Part shown: positions 18,003-26,355 of the stretch, piece by piece | Numbering within the stretch: position 1 is the first letter of the stretch | Layout of the letters: every line of letters begins with the position of its first letter | Assembly (NCBI RefSeq): GCF_016862275.1 | Contig: NZ_BOMQ01000081.1 | Location: 48,363 to 112,362, forward strand | Length of the DNA: 64,000 bases | Reading direction: 5' to 3' | Source of the DNA: Actinoplanes nipponensis | GTDB taxonomy: Bacteria; Actinomycetota; Actinomycetes; Mycobacteriales; Micromonosporaceae | Made by a program: the position numbers and the translations under genes | Notes under the pieces: generated by a model | What the model was told of the DNA's origin: nothing | Databases searched by the model: none | What the model saw: only the letters and a program-made list of their open reading frames with translations

Positions 18003-19308
18003 CCCCGAGCACCGCCCACCGCGCGTTCCGCCACCGCACCAGCAGGAACGCCAGCCGGATGAGCATGAACAACGCCAGCCCGAACCAGACCCCGGACAGA
18101 CCCCAGTCCAGCGCGAAGGCTAGCCAGATGGCCGGCAGGAAGCCCAGCAGCGCCGCCGCCAGCGTCATCGTGCGCAGGTAGCCCACGTCCCCGGCGCCGA
18201 TCAGCACGCCGTCGAGCGCGTAGACCACCCCGGCGAACGGCAGCATCCCCACGAACCAGGGCCAGACGTTCGCCGCCTGCTCGTGCACCGCCCGGTCGCC
18301 GGTGAACCAGCCGGGCACCACCCCGGCCCCCGCCGCCGCCAGCACCGCGAAGCCGACACCGGCCACCGCGCCGACCGCGGTGACCCGCCGGGCCACCGCC
18401 CGCGCCGCGGTGTCGTCACCCGCGCCCAGGGCCGCCCCGACCAGGGACTGCGCCGCGATGGCCACCGCGTCCAGGGCCAGGGCGCAGAAGAACCAGAGCT
18501 GCAGGCCGATCTGGTGGGCGCCGACGGCCGCCACGCCGAACCGGGCCGCCACGGCGGTCGCCGACAGCCAGCAGGCCTGGAACGCGGCGCCGCGGATCAG
18601 CAGGTCCCGGCCCAGCACCAGCTGGCGGACGATCACCGCCGGGCTGGGCCGCAGCGGCGCCCGTTCGCGGATCACCGCCCACAGGAACAGGCCGCCGGTG
18701 GCCGACTGGGCGACCACGTTGGCCACGGCCGAGCCGGTCAGGCCCCAGCCCGCCGGGTAGACCAGCACCGGGCACAGCACCGCGGAGAGCACGTTGGCGC
18801 CGAGCACGTACAGCAGCGGGCGGCGGGTGTCCTGGACCCCGCGCATCCAGCCGTTGCCGGCCGCGGCCAGCAGCAGGCCGGGGACGCCGAGGGACGCGAT
18901 GCGCAGCCAGCCCGCGGCGGCCTCGGCGGCCGCGGGGTCGGCGGCGAGGGCCCGGGTGACGGGCGCGGCGAAGAGCTGGGCGAGCAGCACGAGCAGGGCG
19001 CCGGTGGCCAGCGCCAGCCAGGAGGCCTGGACACCCTCGGCGACGGCGGCGGTACGGTCACCCGCGCCGAACCTGCGGGCGGCGCGGCCGGTCGTGCCGT
19101 ACGCCATCAGCGTGCCGAACCAGACCGCCACCGACATCACGGTGCCGCCGACGGCCACCGCCGCGAGCTCCACGCGGCCGAGATGGCCCACCACGGCGGT
19201 GTCCACCAGCACGTACAGCGGCTCGGCGGCCAGCACGACCAGGGCGGGCAGGGCCAGCGCGGCGATGCGCCGGGTGAGGGTGCGGGGCTCCACGGCGGGC
19301 GGGCTCAT
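17992..19308 (-). CDS. MATE family efflux transporter (DinF-like)
   Basis: This 438-aa protein has twelve predicted membrane helices in two six-helix bundles. The first is ALALPALVVLAAEPLYVLVDTAVVGHLG, the standard MATE entry with the conserved Pro and Asp. The second bundle starts near LIRGAAFQACWLSA. MATE proteins export cationic drugs or metabolites using Na+ or H+ gradients. A MATE gene beside nrnA and truB is a stable feature of actinobacterial genomes, so a housekeeping role is plausible. Whether the MarR pair controls it is unknown. No good ribosome-binding site is seen at the ATG. Confidence 0.92.
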   Translation of the reverse strand: MSPPAVEPRTLTRRIAALALPALVVLAAEPLYVLVDTAVVGHLGRVELAAVAVGGTVMSVAVWFGTLMAYGTTGRAARRFGAGDRTAAVAEGVQASWLALATGALLVLLAQLFAAPVTRALAADPAAAEAAAGWLRIASLGVPGLLLAAAGNGWMRGVQDTRRPLLYVLGANVLSAVLCPVLVYPAGWGLTGSAVANVVAQSATGGLFLWAVIRERAPLRPSPAVIVRQLVLGRDLLIRGAAFQACWLSATAVAARFGVAAVGAHQIGLQLWFFCALALDAVAIAAQSLVGAALGAGDDTAARAVARRVTAVGAVAGVGFAVLAAAGAGVVPGWFTGDRAVHEQAANVWPWFVGMLPFAGVVYALDGVLIGAGDVGYLRTMTLAAALLGFLPAIWLAFALDWGLSGVWFGLALFMLIRLAFLLVRWRNARWAVLGVTR

Positions 19309-19360
19309 GAACAGTCATGATGCCCGCCGCGCCGTAAGGGGCGCAACGCGCCCAGGCCAG

Positions 19361-19450
19361 TTACTGGCGCGTGTCCAGCGACGTCTGCAGCGCGCGGCGG
19401 GCCTGCTCGCGGGCGTCGTCGGAGGGCTGGGGCTTGGGCTTGGCAGCCAT
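19361..19450 (-). CDS. Small basic 29-aa protein
   Basis: A GGAAGGA ribosome-binding site 8 nt upstream leads into an ATG and 29 codons ending in TAA. The peptide starts MAAKPKPQPSDDAREQ and ends ALQTSLDTRQ: a Lys/Pro-rich head followed by an amphipathic helix. It has no membrane segment or cysteines. It lies 52 bp upstream of the MATE gene on the same strand. I do not recognise it. The strong ribosome-binding site and clean composition support real translation. Confidence 0.6.
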   Translation of the reverse strand: MAAKPKPQPSDDAREQARRALQTSLDTRQ

Positions 19451-19675
19451 GATCGTGGTCCTTCCACGGCGGGACGGGTGCGGACACCCACTGATCGATC
19501 GAGCGGCGTGTCGCGAGGGGCCGGTCCGGGATCGCCGGACGGGTGGCGGGGCGACACAGCCCGGGATGGTGGACCCGGGTGGCTCGAGGCTGCTGCGGCG
19601 GTCGGTGGTAGCGCCCGTGCAGAAACCAAATCACCGTTAACTCAAACTATCGTTCAGTCCCGCTGTCTGCTCATC

Positions 19676-19696
19676 GTGTCCCGCACTACGGGACAC
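19676..19696. repeat. Perfect 8-bp inverted repeat
   Basis: GTGTCCCG and CGGGACAC are separated by 5 nt. The repeat lies downstream of the nrnA terminator hairpin and upstream of the 29-aa gene. It could be a second terminator stem or an operator for the downstream minus-strand genes. Confidence 0.5.
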
Positions 19697-19710
19697 GGAT
19701 CAACGACAAA

Positions 19711-19733
19711 GGGCCGGCCCGCAGGCCGGCCCC
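19711..19733 (-). terminator. Terminator-like hairpin after nrnA
   Basis: The stem GGGCCGGCC / GGCCGGCCC with a short loop is followed on the minus strand by TTTGTCG. It starts 14 nt after the nrnA stop. Confidence 0.7.
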
Positions 19734-19746
19734 GTCGTAGCGGCGA

Positions 19747-20781
19747 TCACCCGATGAGGTGCCGGGGCAGCTCGTCACGAACCGCCGTGACCACCTCACC
19801 GGGCGCGCCGTACCCGGTGAAGCCCGCGGCCAGCCGGTGCCCGCCGCCGCCCAGCGCGACCGCCACGGCGCTCACGTCGACCGCGCCCTTGCTGCGCAGC
19901 GACACCGCCCACTCGCGCTCGGCCAGCTGCTTGACCACCACGGACACGTCGACCTCGGCCACACACCGCACCGGGTCGATCAGCGCGTCCAGCACGTACG
20001 GCCGCTGCCCGTGCCGCTCGAGGTCCTCCAGGGTCGCGTACGTCCACACCATCCCGTGCCCGCCCGCCGCCGTGGGATCGAGCTGGGCCCGGCCCAGCAC
20101 GTCGGCCGAGAGTTTCATCGCGCCGAACGGGCGGCTGTCGAAGACCCGGCGGGAGATGTCCCCCGGGCGCAGGCCGGTGGCGATCAGCCGGGCGGCCATC
20201 TCGTGCACCCGGGGCGTGGTCATGTCGAACCGGAACGAGCCGGTGTCCGTGGCCAGCGCCACGTACAGGCACTCCGCGATCTCCACGTCCAGCGGCACGT
20301 CCAGCCGGTTCAGCAGCTCCTCGGCGACCACCGCGGTGGCGGCCGCGCCCGGGTCGACCAGGTTGACACCCGCGAAGCCGGTGTGGGAGGCGTGGTGGTC
20401 CAGCGACACCGTGGCCCGCGCGCGGGGCAGCCGGTCGGCCAGCGCCCCGAGCCGGGACTCGGCGGCCACGTCGAAGACGATCACCAGGTCGGGCCGGGGC
20501 TCCGCCTGCTCCTCGCCGACCAGCAGGTCGAGGCCGGGCAGCTCGGCGAACGGCTCCGGGATCTCGAACGGGCCGGGGAAGGTCGCCTGCACCTGGGACA
20601 CCCCGAGCCGGCGCAGCCCCAGGCCGAAGCCGAGCATGCTGCCGAGGGCGTCGCCGTCGGGGCTGACATGGCAGATCAGCAGCACCCGGCCGGCCGGCGC
20701 CAGCTGGAGGATCGCCGCGACCGCCGCCGGGAAGTCGGCGGTCGCGGGCGGGTCCGCCGACACGGTGACCGCCTCGGTCAC
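19747..20781 (-). CDS. nrnA: DHH family phosphoesterase, NrnA-type oligoribonuclease/pAp phosphatase
   Basis: This 344-aa cytoplasmic enzyme of the DHH/DHHA1 family hydrolyses nanoRNA and 3'-phosphoadenosine 5'-phosphate. The motifs are ICHVSPDGDALGS (His38, Asp42, Asp44), an Asp in VIVFDVA, the DHH triad in SLDHHASHTGF, and GGGGHRLAAG in the C-terminal DHHA1 domain. The GTG start overlaps the rbfA stop by 4 bp (GTGA). The rbfA-nrnA pair next to infB is the usual actinobacterial arrangement. Confidence 0.93.
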   Translation of the reverse strand: MTEAVTVSADPPATADFPAAVAAILQLAPAGRVLLICHVSPDGDALGSMLGFGLGLRRLGVSQVQATFPGPFEIPEPFAELPGLDLLVGEEQAEPRPDLVIVFDVAAESRLGALADRLPRARATVSLDHHASHTGFAGVNLVDPGAAATAVVAEELLNRLDVPLDVEIAECLYVALATDTGSFRFDMTTPRVHEMAARLIATGLRPGDISRRVFDSRPFGAMKLSADVLGRAQLDPTAAGGHGMVWTYATLEDLERHGQRPYVLDALIDPVRCVAEVDVSVVVKQLAEREWAVSLRSKGAVDVSAVAVALGGGGHRLAAGFTGYGAPGEVVTAVRDELPRHLIG

Positions 20782-21245
20782 CCCTGGTCCTCGCGGGCGC
20801 CGACCCGCTCGTCGACGTCCTCGTCGTCCTCGTCGTCGGCCTTGTACGGGTCCGGGTCGCCGGCGTACTGCTTGCCGGCGGCCAGCCGCTGCACCTCGGC
20901 GTCGCGGTGCCGGGCCGCGGCCAGCAGCTCGTCGATCTCCTTGGCGTGGTCCAGGACGTTGTCCAGGACGAACGCGAGGCTCGGCGAGTGCCGCAGGCCC
21001 AGCGCGTGCCCGACCCGGGTGCGCAGCATGCCCTTGGCGCTCTCCAGCGCCGCCGCGGTGGCCGCCTGCTCGGTCTGGTCGCCCAGAACGGTGTAGTACA
21101 CGTGGGCGTCGCGCAGGTCACCCGTGATCCGGGCGTCCGTCACCGTCACCATGCCGAGCCGGGGATCCTTGATCTCTCGCACCAGCGATGCCACCAGCTC
21201 GCGGATGCGCTCCGCGTGCCGACGCGTCTTGGCTGGGTCCGACAT
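20778..21245 (-). CDS. rbfA: 30S ribosome-binding factor
   Basis: RbfA is a KH-like cold-shock maturation factor that binds near helix 1 of 16S rRNA during late 30S assembly. The 155 aa show RHAERIRELVASLVREIKDPRLG, the VTVTDARITGDLRDAHVYYTVLG core, and HSPSLAFVLDN. A long acidic tail (EDDEDVDER) follows. The ATG at 21245 with GGAGG 8 nt upstream fixes the start. The stop is shared with nrnA. Confidence 0.96.
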   Translation of the reverse strand: MSDPAKTRRHAERIRELVASLVREIKDPRLGMVTVTDARITGDLRDAHVYYTVLGDQTEQAATAAALESAKGMLRTRVGHALGLRHSPSLAFVLDNVLDHAKEIDELLAAARHRDAEVQRLAAGKQYAGDPDPYKADDEDDEDVDERVGAREDQG

Positions 21246-21373
21246 ATCGCCCACCTCCGACAACCGAGCCTCCGGGGCGAACCACCCCGTCCAACGCCTG
21301 AAGCCTACCCATGACCGCCCGGGCCCGAACGTCCCGCCGGTCCGTCGCCGGCCGCGGCCATGACCAGGCCGGA

Positions 21374-21667
21374 TCAGTCGTCGTCGCCGTGCAGCCGGCG
21401 CTTCACCGAGAGAAGTTCGATCTCCGGCCGGCCGGCCATCTGGTGCTCGCACGTGTCGATCACCGCGCGCGCCTGGGCGGGCTCGGCGGCCACCACGGCC
21501 ACCCCGATCCTGGCCCGGCCGTGCAGGTCGTGATCGCCCACCTCGGCCACGCTGACCTCGTACTTGCGCAGCATCGCGATGATCGGGCGGACGTAGGAAC
21601 GCTTCTGCTTGAGCGAGCGGGAGTCGCCGGGCAGCAGCAGGTCGAAGAGTGCGGTCTCGATATACAT
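21374..21667 (-). CDS. DUF503 family protein
   Basis: This 97-aa protein starts MYIETALFDLLLPGDSRSLKQKR. The LPxSxSLKxKR segment is the hallmark of DUF503, a small ferredoxin-like fold found next to rbfA/infB in many Gram-positives (YlxP in Bacillus). It is linked by context to ribosome assembly or RNA binding, but a biochemical role is not established. It lies 128 bp upstream of rbfA on the same strand. Confidence 0.92.
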   Translation of the reverse strand: MYIETALFDLLLPGDSRSLKQKRSYVRPIIAMLRKYEVSVAEVGDHDLHGRARIGVAVVAAEPAQARAVIDTCEHQMAGRPEIELLSVKRRLHGDDD

Positions 21668-21701
21668 CAGCGGGAAAGACTACGCGGGCGGGCGCCGCGG
21701 G

Positions 21702-22727
21702 TCAGCTCGATTTCCGGGCCACCACGACATCGCGCTCGATGCCCTGGTCCACCCGGTGGCTCAGGTCCTCGTACGGCACCAGCGCCAGGCCGTTGGCGAC
21801 CAGGATGTCCTCGGCCAGCTCCCGCCGGGCCACCTTGGTGTTCCAGGACAGGCCGATGGCGCCGCCGGGGCGCAGCAGGTGCACCCACTGCGGCACGGCC
21901 CGCTCCAGCAGGTCCAGCGGCCGGCGGGACATGCCGCCCTCGTCCTCGTAGCTGGCGTGCGCGACCCCGTACGGCAGGTCGACCACCAGCACGTCCACGC
22001 AGTTGGCCCGGAGCAGGCCGTCGAGCTGGGTGGTGTCGGCGTTGAGCATCGTCACCTTCTGCACCGCGCCGGCCTTGTGGTCCTCCTTGCTCGCCGCCAG
22101 GGTGATCTCCAGCCGGCGGGCCGCCTTCCGGCCCTGCCGGCGGACCGGGTTGAGCTCGGCGGTGTGCTTGAGGCGCTTGCGCTTGAGCCAGGTCTGCAGG
22201 AACAGCTTGTACGCCTCGACGTCCTTGCCGTCCAGCTCGACCCCGACCGCGTCGTAGCCGTACATCAGCGCCTGGTTGAGCGTGGTGCCGCGGCCGGCCA
22301 GGAAGTCGCCGACGATCACCGGGCCGTCGAGCATCCGGCGGGCCGAGCCGGAGGCCAGCAGCGTCAGGTTGAGCAGCAGCTTGGTGAACTGCTCGTTGGT
22401 CTTGCCGGCGTACTTGGGGATGGTGATCAGGTCGCTGTCGTAGCGGGCCAGCGGGGTCAGCTCCAGCGGCCGCAGCAGCTCCTCGCCCTCGCGCTCGAAC
22501 AGGGCGTAGGCCGCCGACATGTTCGACAGGTAGGCGACGTCCCGGGGCTGCAGGTCCGCGGTGAAGGTCAGGTACTCGACCCCGCCGATCCGGGTCGCGT
22601 CGACGTCCGCCACCTCCGAGGACAGCACCTTGCGGAAGGCGGCCAGCTCGGCGCGGGACAGACGGCCCGCCTGATCGGCGTAGACGCGGTTGGCGGAGGG
22701 CGCGAGGAGCAGGGCGTAGCGAGACAT
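21702..22727 (-). CDS. TRM11-like SAM-dependent methyltransferase
   Basis: This 341-aa protein has an N-terminal region with no clear THUMP domain. A Rossmann methyltransferase domain follows: motif I is GPVIVGDFLAGRGTTLN and motif IV is VVDLPYG, close to the DPPY of N-methylating enzymes such as Trm11 and RsmD-like RNA methylases. An LRPGG loop precedes SWNTKV. A tRNA or rRNA base is the likely substrate. The ATG at 22727 gives MSRYALLLAPS, so the longer frame running back through the infB terminator is rejected. Confidence 0.8.
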   Translation of the reverse strand: MSRYALLLAPSANRVYADQAGRLSRAELAAFRKVLSSEVADVDATRIGGVEYLTFTADLQPRDVAYLSNMSAAYALFEREGEELLRPLELTPLARYDSDLITIPKYAGKTNEQFTKLLLNLTLLASGSARRMLDGPVIVGDFLAGRGTTLNQALMYGYDAVGVELDGKDVEAYKLFLQTWLKRKRLKHTAELNPVRRQGRKAARRLEITLAASKEDHKAGAVQKVTMLNADTTQLDGLLRANCVDVLVVDLPYGVAHASYEDEGGMSRRPLDLLERAVPQWVHLLRPGGAIGLSWNTKVARRELAEDILVANGLALVPYEDLSHRVDQGIERDVVVARKSS

Positions 22728-22743
22728 TCCAGTAGTAAAGACA

Positions 22744-22775
22744 ACGGCCCCCGGCGCCTGAGCGCCGGGGGCCGT
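22744..22775 (-). terminator. infB terminator
   Basis: A perfect 14-bp stem (ACGGCCCCCGGCGC and its complement) with a 4-nt loop is followed on the minus strand by TGTCTTT. It starts 14 nt after the infB stop. Confidence 0.85.
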
Positions 22776-22788
22776 CAACCGTGGACTG

Positions 22789-25700
22789 TTACGCCCGCGG
22801 CTTCTCCCGCATCTCGAACGTCTCGATCACGTCGCCGGTCTGCGGCGAGCCGAAACCGGACAGGGTCAGACCGCACTCGAAGCCCTCGCGGACCTCGGTG
22901 GCGTCGTCCTTGAACCGCTTCAGCGAGCTGATCGTGACGTTGTCCGCCACCACGGTGCCGTCGCGCAGGATGCGCGCCTTGGCGTTGCGGCGGATGAGGC
23001 CCGAGCGGACCACACAGCCGGCGATGAGGCCGATCTTGGACGAGCGGAACACCTCGCGGATCTCCGCCGTGCCCTGCTCGACCTCCTCGAACTCCGGCTT
23101 GAGCAGGCCCTTGAGCGCCGCCTCGATCTCCTCGATGGCCTGGTAGATCACGCTGTAGTAGCGGATCTCCACGCCGGCGCGGTCGGCCATCTCCTTGACC
23201 TTGTTGCTGGCCCGGACATTGAAGCCGATGATCGTGGCGGTCTGGTCCGAGGACGCCGACGCCAGGTTGACGTCGCTCTCGGTGATCGCACCGACGCCGC
23301 GGTGGATGACCTTGAGCTGCACCTCGTCCGGAATCTCGATCTTGAACAGCGCGTCCTCGAGCGCCTCGACCGAACCCGAGCCGTCGCCCTTGAGCACCAG
23401 GGTGAGCGAGGTCTTCTCGCCCTCCTTGAGCTGCTCCATGAGCGTCTCGAGCGTGGCCTTGCCCTTCGAGTTCGCGAAGCTCGCCGCACGGCGGCGAGCC
23501 TGCCGCTGCTCGGCGATCTGCCGGACCGTGCGGTCGTCCTCGGCGGCGAGGAACGTGTCGCCCGCGCCGGGCACCGAGGTCAGACCCAGGACGAGCACCG
23601 GCCGGGCCGGACCCGCCTCGGTGACCTGCTGGCCGTTCTCGTCGAGCATGGCCCGGACGCGACCGTGCGCGCCACCCGCCACGATCGAGTCGCCGGCCCG
23701 CAGCGTGCCCCGCTGCACCAGCACCGTGGCCACCGCGCCCCGGCCCTTGTCCAGGTGGGCCTCGACCGCGACACCCTGCGCCGGCCCGTCGATCGGAGCG
23801 GTGAGCTCCAGCGACGCGTCGGCGGTCAGCAGCACGGCCTCGAGCAGGTCGTCGATGCCGAGACCCGGCTTGGCGGCCACGTTGACGAACATCGTGTCGC
23901 CGCCGTACTCCTCGGCGAGCAGGCCGTAGTCCGTCAGCTGCTGGCGGACCTTGTCCGGGTTGGCGTCCGGCTTGTCGACCTTGTTGACCGCGACCACGAT
24001 CGGCACCTCGGCCGCCTTGGCGTGGTTCAACGCCTCGACCGTCTGCGGCATGACGCCGTCGTCGGCCGCGACCACCAGGATCACGATGTCGGTCACCTGG
24101 GCGCCACGGGCACGCATGGCGGTGAACGCCTCGTGGCCCGGGGTGTCGATGAAGGTGATCGCGCGCTCTTCACCCTGGTGCGGGACGACGACCTGGTAGG
24201 CGCCGATGTGCTGGGTGATGCCACCCGCCTCGCCGGCGACCACGTTGGTCTTGCGGATCGCGTCGAGCAGCTTCGTCTTGCCGTGGTCGACGTGACCCAT
24301 GACGGTCACGACCGGCGGCCGGGTGACGAGGCGGTCCTCGGCGATCTCGGCGTCGAGGTCGATGTTGAACCGCGACAGCAGCTCGCGGTCCTCGTCCTCG
24401 GGGCTGACGATCTGCACGTCGAAGCCCAGGTGCTCGCCGAGCAGCAGCAACGTGTCGTCGGAGCACGACTGCGTCGCCGTCACCATCTCGCCCAGGTTGA
24501 ACATCTCCTGGACCAGCGAACCGGGGTTGGCATTGATCTTGTCGGCGAAGTCGGAGAGGGACGCGCCACGCGACAGCCGGACCTCCTGGCCCGAGCCGCG
24601 GGGAGCACCCGACGACATCTGCGGAGCCGACAGGTTGTCGAACTCCTGACGCCGCTGCTTCTTCGACTTGCGGCCCCGCGTGGGCCGGCCACCCGGACGC
24701 CCGAAGGCACCCGCGGCGCCGCCGCCACGACCGCGACCGCCACCACCCGGACGACCGGGGGCACCGCCGACGGGACCGCCGCCACCGGGGCGGAAGCCGC
24801 CACCGGCACCAGCACCGCCGCCGCCACCGGGGCCACCGCGGTAGCCACCGCCGCCACCAGCGCCGGCACCGCCACCGCGGTAACCGCCGCCACCAGCGCC
24901 GGCGCCGCCACCGGGACGGAAACCGCCACCGGCGCCGCCACCCGGACCGCCACGACCGCCACCGGGACCGCCGGGACGGCCGGCGCCACCGCCGGGACCG
25001 CCACGACCGGCGCCGGGACCGGCGGGACGCTGCGAGGGCATGGACGCGGGACTGGGCCGCGGCGGCATCGAGGCCGGGCTCGGCCGCGGCGGCATGCCCG
25101 GCTGGTTGGGCCGGGGCATCGCCGACGGAGTCGGCCGCTGGGCGCCACCGGAGACGCCGAACGGGTTGTTACCGGGACCGCGCGCCGGCGGGCGCGGCGA
25201 GCCGCCCGGGCCGGGACGGCCGGTAGTGGGCGCGCCCGGGGCTCCGGGACGCGTTGCGGCGGGAGAGCCGGGACGCGGCGGCACCGTGCCCGGGCCCGGG
25301 GGCCGCGGACGGGTGGCGCCGTCGGCCGGAGGCTGCTGCGCCCGGCGCTCGGCGTCCCGCGTGCGGGCCGCCTGGGCAGCCTTGACGGCGGCCTCCTGCT
25401 CGGCCTTCAGCGCCGAGGCGCGTGCCTCGGCGGCCGCCACCTCGATGTCATGGGCACTCGCCGGCTTGGCGACCGGACCGGGCACCGGGCCCGGACGGCC
25501 GGGGACCGGCGGCTTGGGTCGCAGCTGGGGGCCGGGTGACGGCGCCGAGGACGTGGGGGCGCTGGTGGGCGCTCCCGCGGTCGGCGCGGCCGGACGGCGC
25601 GGAGGCTGCGGCCGCATGGCCGATGGGTTGGCCCGGGGGGCGCTGGGCGCGCTCGGGGCGCTCGGCGCGGCGGGTGCGGGAGCCGCCGGAGCGGCACCAC

Positions 25701-25863
25701 CCGGAGCGTCGAGGGCACCACGAAGTCGCCGGGCCACCGGGGCCTCGACCGTGCTGGATGCGGATTTGACGAACTCGCCCATCTCCTTGAGCTTGGCGAG
25801 AACGGTCTTGCTGTCGACCCCGAGCTCTTTGGCGAGCTCGTGAACGCGGGCCTTGCCTGGCAC
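22789..25863 (-). CDS. infB: Translation initiation factor IF-2
   Basis: IF-2 is the GTPase that brings fMet-tRNA to the 30S subunit. It has about 1024 aa. An IF2_N helix bundle (KARVHELAKELGVDSKTVLAKL) is followed by a Pro/Ala/Gly-rich linker of about 350 residues with long Gly-rich stretches. The second IF2_N region and the G domain come next, with G1 GHVDHGKT (~523), DTPGH and NKVD. The domain II-IV tail is complete. The GTG at 25863, 4 nt after AGGAG, gives the homologue-like MPGKARVHEL start. An ATG four codons upstream is possible. A strong terminator follows. Confidence 0.96.
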   Translation of the reverse strand: MPGKARVHELAKELGVDSKTVLAKLKEMGEFVKSASSTVEAPVARRLRGALDAPGGAAPAAPAPAAPSAPSAPSAPRANPSAMRPQPPRRPAAPTAGAPTSAPTSSAPSPGPQLRPKPPVPGRPGPVPGPVAKPASAHDIEVAAAEARASALKAEQEAAVKAAQAARTRDAERRAQQPPADGATRPRPPGPGTVPPRPGSPAATRPGAPGAPTTGRPGPGGSPRPPARGPGNNPFGVSGGAQRPTPSAMPRPNQPGMPPRPSPASMPPRPSPASMPSQRPAGPGAGRGGPGGGAGRPGGPGGGRGGPGGGAGGGFRPGGGAGAGGGGYRGGGAGAGGGGGYRGGPGGGGGAGAGGGFRPGGGGPVGGAPGRPGGGGRGRGGGAAGAFGRPGGRPTRGRKSKKQRRQEFDNLSAPQMSSGAPRGSGQEVRLSRGASLSDFADKINANPGSLVQEMFNLGEMVTATQSCSDDTLLLLGEHLGFDVQIVSPEDEDRELLSRFNIDLDAEIAEDRLVTRPPVVTVMGHVDHGKTKLLDAIRKTNVVAGEAGGITQHIGAYQVVVPHQGEERAITFIDTPGHEAFTAMRARGAQVTDIVILVVAADDGVMPQTVEALNHAKAAEVPIVVAVNKVDKPDANPDKVRQQLTDYGLLAEEYGGDTMFVNVAAKPGLGIDDLLEAVLLTADASLELTAPIDGPAQGVAVEAHLDKGRGAVATVLVQRGTLRAGDSIVAGGAHGRVRAMLDENGQQVTEAGPARPVLVLGLTSVPGAGDTFLAAEDDRTVRQIAEQRQARRRAASFANSKGKATLETLMEQLKEGEKTSLTLVLKGDGSGSVEALEDALFKIEIPDEVQLKVIHRGVGAITESDVNLASASSDQTATIIGFNVRASNKVKEMADRAGVEIRYYSVIYQAIEEIEAALKGLLKPEFEEVEQGTAEIREVFRSSKIGLIAGCVVRSGLIRRNAKARILRDGTVVADNVTISSLKRFKDDATEVREGFECGLTLSGFGSPQTGDVIETFEMREKPRA

Positions 25864-25995
25864 TGCACTCCTCATCTCGAGGTCGTACGAGCAGCGCCCG
25901 CCGACCTCACTCGTGCACTAGAAGCCTGGTCATTTCAGGGACTTCATCGTGTGCTCATCTGGGTCGTCCTACCTTGCTGGACATGGACGGGACGC

Positions 25996-26355
25996 CTACG
26001 TCTCGTCATCGGTGGTTCCGGACGGCACGGTGACCGCTCGGATGTGCTCGGCAAGCAAGCCGGTGTCAGCAACACCGGTGAGTCGCAGCGCACGCCCGAA
26101 GGCGCGACGCCGCTCCGCCTGCGCGAAGCAGGCCGGATCAGGATGCACATGTGCTCCCCGGCCCGGCAGCCGGCGGTCCGGATCGGGCTGGAGCCGGAGT
26201 TGACCTCCCGCTCCGACCGCGACGAACCGCAGTAATTCGGAGGCCGGCACGCGTGAGCGACAGCCAACACAGGTGCGTGTCGGACCGGCCACCCGAAAGT
26301 CTACCCCGCGTGCTCCGTACGCGCGTATCCGGTCAGCTTCCGGTCTCGGCGGCAT
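25996..26355 (-). CDS. ylxR: YlxR-type RNA-binding protein (DUF448)
   Basis: This small basic protein lies between nusA and infB. The core is PTRTCVGCRSRVPASELLRFV with the paired cysteines of the YlxR fold, then HPDPACFAQAERRRAFGRAL. YlxR is a nucleoid- or RNA-associated factor encoded in the nusA-infB operon, and in Bacillus it acts as a transcriptional regulator. The upstream ATG overlaps the nusA 3' end by 23 bp (119 aa). A GTG at 26292 would give a 98-aa protein that starts closer to the conserved core. Confidence 0.87.
   Translation of the reverse strand: MPPRPEADRIRAYGARGVDFRVAGPTRTCVGCRSRVPASELLRFVAVGAGGQLRLQPDPDRRLPGRGAHVHPDPACFAQAERRRAFGRALRLTGVADTGLLAEHIRAVTVPSGTTDDET

Noticed and set aside
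24700..25080. GC-rich repeats in infB as possible CRISPR or mobile repeats
   Set aside because: They are codon-level Gly/Pro repeats within an intact IF-2 linker, without constant spacers.
23302..25539. 745-aa plus-strand open frame opposite infB
   Set aside because: Repetitive shadow of the infB Gly/Pro-rich linker, with no domain.
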